Below, one piece after another: positions 34,658-38,621 of a stretch of 38,621 bases of DNA. Each line of letters starts with the position of its first letter. Positions within the stretch are counted from its first letter, which is position 1. Made by a program: the position numbers and the translations under genes. Under the pieces are notes generated by a model. The model was given only the letters and a program-made list of their open reading frames with translations, had not been told where the DNA came from and made no database searches. Origin of the DNA: UMGS1387 sp045540015. GTDB lineage: Bacteria > Bacillota > Clostridia > Oscillospirales > CAG-382. The DNA lies in the NCBI GenBank assembly GCA_045540015.1, contig JAZQGP010000024.1:1-38621 (forward strand). Reading direction: 5' to 3'.

Positions 34658-36297
34658 TGAATAATAACAAAGCTCAGAATAAAACAACACTTTCAAAACA
34701 AAAAAAGCTGATTATAATTCTGGCAATAGCTGCAGCTGTTGTTGCAATCAGCTGTTTGGCCGTCAGCATTTTTGCAAAAGATCCGCTTTATACCGTAAAG
34801 AAGTATGATGAGGACGGAGACGCGGTGCATGCTGCCATTACCGATGGTACGGGAGCTATCACTAAAAACAGCATTGAGCAGGAGCTTGCTCTCGGAAAAG
34901 GCGAGCATGACGTAAAGCCCGGTGAAACGGAGGATGTTCTTTACACCTTCAGAGGAAGAAACGTAAGCATAACCTACCGCCCGTTTATAGTTCCCGAGAT
35001 AGCTCTTGACAATCTTTACAGCGTAAAGGTGGAAAACGGAAGCGGCGTATTTACTTTGAAGCGCGATGCAATAAGCGATGAGTTTGTTTTTGAAGAAGCA
35101 CCGCTTCAGACCTACAACGCTCAGATGGTATCAAAGCTGCTGTTTCAGGCGCGTTATATGCTTGCCATTGACAAAACAGAGCATGAAGGAGTCAGTCTTT
35201 CGGATTTCGGTCTTGATGAACAAAGCAATCCGATAAAAATTACCGTTACAGACAGAGCCGGAAACACCGACACGGTTCTTTTCGGGCACAGGATTGTCAC
35301 GGGCGGCGCTTATTATATGAAACACACACAAAAGCCCTATATTTATCTCATGGACACAACTGCGAGTGTGTTCGAAAACGGTATTACTGCTTATATCAGC
35401 CCCGTGCTTGCAAAAACCATTCCCGAAAGTGAAAGCGGATATATAGAAACGTTCGGAATAAAGAAAAAGGGCGAAAGATTTTTTGAGTGCGAGATAGTTC
35501 CCGAAGAAAAGAGAACGGGAACAAGCTCGACAGACCTTCATAAAACCGTATATCCTGCAAGCTATTCTCCCTCCCTGTCGAGGTTTTACGAGACACTTTT
35601 GAGCGTTGCGTCGCTCTCGGGTGATTCGGTTGTCGAAGTTAATGTTTCAAAGAATCCCGAAAAGGATGCTATTCTTTCGTACTACGGACTTGACAACCCC
35701 GAAAACGAGGTCAGCTGGTCTTATAAGGGCGAACAGTACGGTTTCATTACAAGTGCGCTTGTATCGGACGAAGCGGGTGGGTTTTACTATGCATACAGCG
35801 AATATATGGATGTTATTGTAACGCTTGCCGCGCAATCGGTACCGTTTCTTGAATACGGTCTTATAGATTTTGTTGACGAATATGCGTTCAGATGTAACAT
35901 CACAAGCGTTTCGGAAATAAGCATAAACGACGGCGCAAAGACAAGCGTATACGAGCTTGTTCACGAAGACAAGCAGCTTACGGTTACAGAAAAAACAACA
36001 GGTAAAACCATTGATACTCCGTCATTCCGTCAGTTCTACATGTCGCTTCTCAATCTGCGCATTGGCGGATATTCCGATGTTGACACGGCAGAAGGGCTTG
36101 ACAGAGAGCTTTCGGTAACAGTTAAAACTAATTTTGGCGAAACATACGAGTATGAGTTTTACACTCTTTCAACCATGCGCAGCTTTATGACGCTTGGAGG
36201 AACAGGCGAGTTTTATGCCGACAGAAATCTTGTAAATTCGGTTATTGAAAAGAACCGAATGCTTATGAACGGGGAAATAATAACGGCTGATTTTTAA
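34657..36297 (+). CDS. DUF4340 protein of the GldA/F/G exporter operon
   Basis: The 546-residue protein has one N-terminal membrane helix (about 18-38) after a Lys-rich start, and an extracytoplasmic beta-rich region of DUF4340 type (FLxxx repeats such as LSDFGLDEQSNPIKITVTDR about 187-206 and VLFGHRIVTGGAYYMKH). It overlaps the GldG-like gene by one base. DUF4340 proteins accompany GldG-type exporters in many Clostridia and Bacteroidetes; their task is unknown. Confidence 0.87.
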   Translation: MNNNKAQNKTTLSKQKKLIIILAIAAAVVAISCLAVSIFAKDPLYTVKKYDEDGDAVHAAITDGTGAITKNSIEQELALGKGEHDVKPGETEDVLYTFRGRNVSITYRPFIVPEIALDNLYSVKVENGSGVFTLKRDAISDEFVFEEAPLQTYNAQMVSKLLFQARYMLAIDKTEHEGVSLSDFGLDEQSNPIKITVTDRAGNTDTVLFGHRIVTGGAYYMKHTQKPYIYLMDTTASVFENGITAYISPVLAKTIPESESGYIETFGIKKKGERFFECEIVPEEKRTGTSSTDLHKTVYPASYSPSLSRFYETLLSVASLSGDSVVEVNVSKNPEKDAILSYYGLDNPENEVSWSYKGEQYGFITSALVSDEAGGFYYAYSEYMDVIVTLAAQSVPFLEYGLIDFVDEYAFRCNITSVSEISINDGAKTSVYELVHEDKQLTVTEKTTGKTIDTPSFRQFYMSLLNLRIGGYSDVDTAEGLDRELSVTVKTNFGETYEYEFYTLSTMRSFMTLGGTGEFYADRNLVNSVIEKNRMLMNGEIITADF

Positions 36298-36345
36298 GCT
36301 GCAAAGAAAACAGCGGTCATCTACACAAAAAAGCGAGGTGAGGTT

Positions 36346-37599
36346 ATGCCTTTAGCCGATAAAATACGTCCCAAAACGCTCAGTGAGGTTGTAGGACAGG
36401 AGCATTTGCTCTCAGAAGGCTCTCTTTTCAGGAGAGTAACCGAAAGCGGAACTGTTCCCAATATGGTTTTCTACGGCCCGTCGGGAACAGGAAAAACAAC
36501 GGTTGCAAACATTATTGCAAACAGCGCGGGAATGACCTTGCGGAGAATAAATGCGACAAACGCATCGCTTTCCGATATAAAAGAAGTTCTCGGAGAAACG
36601 GAAACCGTGTTTGGCTCACAAGGAATACTTTTATATATTGACGAAATACAGTATTTCAACAAAAAACAACAGCAGACGCTTCTTGAATTTATAGAGGACG
36701 GGAGAATAACTCTTATTTGCTCGACAACAGACAACCCGTATTTTTCCATTTATCCCGCAGTGCTTTCGCGTTGCTCTGTGTTTGAGTTTAAATCCTGCAA
36801 GGCTTCGCATATAAGAAAAGCGCTTGACAGAGCTGTGGAAATTCTTGACGGAGAAAACACTTCCAACAACAAGGATTTTGATGCCGAAAAACGAAACGAG
36901 GCGCTTGACTATATTGCGGAAAGTGCAAACGGAGACGTGAGACGTGCAATAGGTGCGCTTGAGCTTTGCTACAGCGCAGGAAAAGGACACATGGACGCTT
37001 CTCTTGCAGAGCAGTCAATAAGCGGTTTTGCTCTTAAAATGGACAAGGACGGAAACGAGCATTACGACCTGCTTTCGGCGTTTCAGAAGTCCATTCGCGG
37101 TTCTGACGAAAATGCGGCACTGTTCTATCTTGCAAGGCTTCTTGAAGCGGGAGATTTATTGTCTCCGATAAGAAGACTGCTTGTTATAGCAAGTGAGGAC
37201 ATAGGACTTGCGCATCCCATGGCAGTGTGTGTGGTAAAGGCTTGTTGTGACAACGCTGTGCAGCTCGGGCTTCCCGAAGCAAGGCTTCCTCTTGCAGAGG
37301 CTGTAATATATCTTGCAACGCTTCCAAAATCAAACTCAGCACACGATGCTTATGCACTTGCAGCAGAGGATGTAAGACGCGGACTCGGTCAGCATATGCC
37401 CGATTACATCCGCGATTCAATGCAGCCCTCGGCAAACAAGAACAAGGACTATGTTTATCCGCATCCGTATCCCAACCACTACTACAAGCAGCAGTATTTG
37501 CCCGATGACATAAAGGACAGGGTTTATTACGAGTACGGTGACAACAAAACCGAAAAGGCGGCTCAGGAATACTGGAGCAGAATAAAAACGGATAAATGA
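36346..37599 (+). CDS. rarA: Replication-associated recombination protein RarA (MgsA)
   Basis: The 417-residue AAA+ ATPase acts at stalled replication forks. It begins PLADKIRPKTLSEVVGQEHL and shows Walker A GPSGTGKTT (about 45-53), Walker B LLYIDEIQYF (about 95-104) and sensor CSTTDNP. The C-terminal MgsA tetramerisation domain has SIRGSDENAALFYLARLLEAG (split about 249-269), SEDIGLAHP and PKSNSAHDAY, then a Tyr/Pro-rich end (PHPYPNHYYKQQYLPD). Length is usual for the family. GCGAGGTGAGG precedes ATG 36346, 48 bases after the exporter operon. Confidence 0.96.
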   Translation: MPLADKIRPKTLSEVVGQEHLLSEGSLFRRVTESGTVPNMVFYGPSGTGKTTVANIIANSAGMTLRRINATNASLSDIKEVLGETETVFGSQGILLYIDEIQYFNKKQQQTLLEFIEDGRITLICSTTDNPYFSIYPAVLSRCSVFEFKSCKASHIRKALDRAVEILDGENTSNNKDFDAEKRNEALDYIAESANGDVRRAIGALELCYSAGKGHMDASLAEQSISGFALKMDKDGNEHYDLLSAFQKSIRGSDENAALFYLARLLEAGDLLSPIRRLLVIASEDIGLAHPMAVCVVKACCDNAVQLGLPEARLPLAEAVIYLATLPKSNSAHDAYALAAEDVRRGLGQHMPDYIRDSMQPSANKNKDYVYPHPYPNHYYKQQYLPDDIKDRVYYEYGDNKTEKAAQEYWSRIKTDK

Positions 37600-37685
37600 A
37601 TGTAAAAAATGTCGAAATATGACGGTTTTTGACTGAAAATACAGTAAAAACAAAGGTGTTTCGGCGCAAATGAGAGTTTTATCTC

Positions 37686-37714
37686 TTGACAGAATACAAA
37701 AAATATTATAGAAT
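37686..37714 (+). promoter_or_regulatory. Promoter of the DUF1292 gene
   Basis: TTGACA (37686-37691), a 17-base spacer and TAGAAT (37709-37714) lie 33 bases before the ATG. Confidence 0.85.
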
Positions 37715-37747
37715 ATAACTACATTCAGAGATTGGAGTGAACTAAGA

Positions 37748-38047
37748 ATGGCAGAAGAAACATTTGAATTTGAACCCCAGGTGTTTACACTTACCGATGA
37801 AGAAGGCAACGAAAGCGATTTCGAGCTTATCGGCAACATGGAGATAGACGGCGAAAGCTATGTCGCTCTCATTCCTGCTGACAGCACCGAGGATGAATAT
37901 GTTATTCTCAAGATAACGGAAGACGAAAACGGAGACGAGGTTCTCCTTACAATAGAGGACGACGACGAGTTTGACAAGGTTGCTGATGCTTTTGAAGACG
38001 AATTCATGTCCGAAATTGACCACGATGCTTCCGAAGACGAAGAATAA
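37748..38047 (+). CDS. DUF1292 (YrzB-like) small acidic protein
   Basis: The 99-residue, very acidic protein matches DUF1292: a core FTLTDEEGNESDFELIGNME (about 13-32), YVALIPADSTEDEYVILKI (about 37-55) and a Glu/Asp-rich tail. There is no signal peptide or membrane helix. In Firmicutes the family is usually encoded near yrrL/yrrK and alaS; here it follows rarA with its own promoter. GGAGTGA lies eight bases upstream of ATG. Its function is unknown. Confidence 0.9.
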   Translation: MAEETFEFEPQVFTLTDEEGNESDFELIGNMEIDGESYVALIPADSTEDEYVILKITEDENGDEVLLTIEDDDEFDKVADAFEDEFMSEIDHDASEDEE

Positions 38048-38080
38048 TTAAAAGAATTTCTGCGTAAACTTATAACGCAG

Positions 38081-38281
38081 CCTTATCACCTGCCTTTCTC
38101 GTGTGATTTCATGCATAGAGACCCACAAATATGAATTGGAGTCCGATTTCCCGAAGACAGGATGCAGACCTCCCGTTTTCTCCCGCTCCCCGGACATGAG
38201 CCGGAAAAGGACCGGAGACTACGGACGTTGGTAGCACGAAATCTTCTGTTAGGACACCGCCTTGCGTAAGCAGGGTTTTTC
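38081..38281 (+). ncRNA. Probable structured RNA with own terminator, 6S RNA candidate
   Basis: This ~200-base stretch has no plausible gene on either strand and a higher GC than its neighbours. It can fold into one long nested rod: CCTGC (38089-38093) with GCAGG (38270-38274), GTGT (38101-38104) with ACAC (38254-38257), GATTTC (38105-38110) with GAAATC (38238-38243) and GTCCG (38141-38145) with CGGAC (38222-38226), with unpaired bulges between. It ends in a terminator. Size, rod shape and place near rarA (6S is often near rarA in Firmicutes, from memory) fit 6S RNA. Sequence motifs alone do not prove it. Its 5' end and promoter are uncertain; it could be processed from the DUF1292 transcript. 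Confidence 0.45.
38260..38281 (+). terminator. Terminator of the candidate structured RNA
   Basis: CCTTGC (38260-38265), GTAA loop and GCAGGG (38270-38275) are followed by five T residues. No ORF lies between the DUF1292 stop and this point. Confidence 0.75.
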
Positions 38282-38310
38282 ATCGTGAAATCTACGGCCT
38301 GGTGGGCGCT

Positions 38311-38621
38311 TACTTTCTTGAAAGAAAGTAAGCAAAGAACTTTCCATTTGTGAAATCGAAATTCGAAGAACTTCGATTTCACGGTTCGTCTATTGCAATT
38401 TCAACGAGGTTTAAACAACTTCAATTTTACAACATTTCGTCAATAAGAAAATTGAATTTAGGAAACTTAACGCTTTCCTGAAAGAAAGTAAGCAAAGAAT
38501 TTTTCATTTGTGAAATCGAAATTTGAAGAACTTCGATTTCACGGTTTGTCTTTTGCAATTTCAACGAGGTTTAAACAACTTCAATTTTACAACATTTCGT
38601 CAATAAGAAAAATTGAATTTA
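38311..38621. repeat. 160-bp tandem repeat of three hairpins, two copies, cut by window end
   Basis: Copy 1 (38311-38470) and copy 2 (38471-38621) align at a 160-base period with few differences. Each unit holds three inverted repeats: GCTTACTTTC...GAAAGTAAGC (38309-38334 in copy 1, left arm partly lost in copy 2), TGAAATCGAA (38351-38360) with TTCGATTTCA (38372-38381), and TTCAATTTT (38420-38428) with AAAATTGAA (38448-38456). No coding sequence is seen. The first hairpin recurs at 30962-30987. More copies may follow beyond the window. Confidence 0.88.

Noticed and set aside
38086..38382. Minus-strand 98-codon frame downstream of the DUF1292 gene
   Set aside because: It spans the structured RNA, its terminator and a hairpin repeat; no ribosome site or family likeness.
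38311..38621. CRISPR array
   Set aside because: The unit is 160 bp and nearly identical throughout, with no short repeat and variable spacers; no cas genes are present.

Overview
The window reads as a chromosome segment of an anaerobic Gram-positive Clostridia-type bacterium (Oscillospirales-like by inference), of moderate to low GC. Supporting signs are strong AGGAGG ribosome sites, the housekeeping set scpB, rsmI, YhcC-type radical SAM, rarA and DUF1292, the GldG/DUF4340 ABC exporter, an SLH surface protein, and a CCA-encoding tRNA-Thr. No species can be named from sequence alone.

Region 1 (1-6680) is a low-GC mobile or defence island. It holds a tyrosine integrase, then one tightly packed operon: AAA+ ATPase, subtilisin-like S8 protease (an IetAS-like pair), a 57-residue basic protein, a four-helix membrane protein and a caspase-like protease. 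The operon is driven by a near-consensus promoter that overlaps two direct repeats. The right end carries three GTGGGCAAA repeats and a stranded 3' end of a rubrerythrin gene (DEARHG motif). This suggests the island entered the 3' end of a rubrerythrin gene.

Region 2 (6768-19283) begins with a PepSY lipoprotein. A cytochrome locus follows: ResB and CcsA (system II haem-c ligation), a 1319-residue secreted protein with a hydrazine-synthase-alpha-like propeller and two CxxCH sites, and a 1526-residue surface protein that fuses a YVTN propeller, a dihaem cytochrome-c-peroxidase (MauG-like) module, two SGNH/SASA esterase modules and SLH repeats. A cytoplasmic GH36-like glycosidase ends the run. 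The layout suggests a surface redox and deacetylating glycan-processing system that brings its own haem-attachment machinery. This is unusual for a fermentative Clostridium-type organism.

Region 3 (19340-26481) is sugar metabolism and uptake: a divergent AraC regulator, a decayed PIG-L/LmbE deacetylase remnant, a PfkB kinase, a NagB-like protein with an altered active-site motif, and a convergent TAXI-TRAP operon (binding protein, DUF1850, fused permease).

Region 4 (26650-28270) is a small islet between an intact tRNA-Thr(CGT) and a copy of the tRNA 3' half. It carries a GrpB-type nucleotidyltransferase and a small P-loop kinase, each preceded by the same 12-base leader.

Region 5 (28350-38621) is core genome: scpB-rsmI-YhcC, a multi-hairpin intergenic repeat, a four-gene GldA/F/G-DUF4340 exporter operon, rarA, a DUF1292 gene, a probable structured RNA (6S-like) with its own terminator, and a 160-bp tandem repeat of hairpins that runs off the window end.
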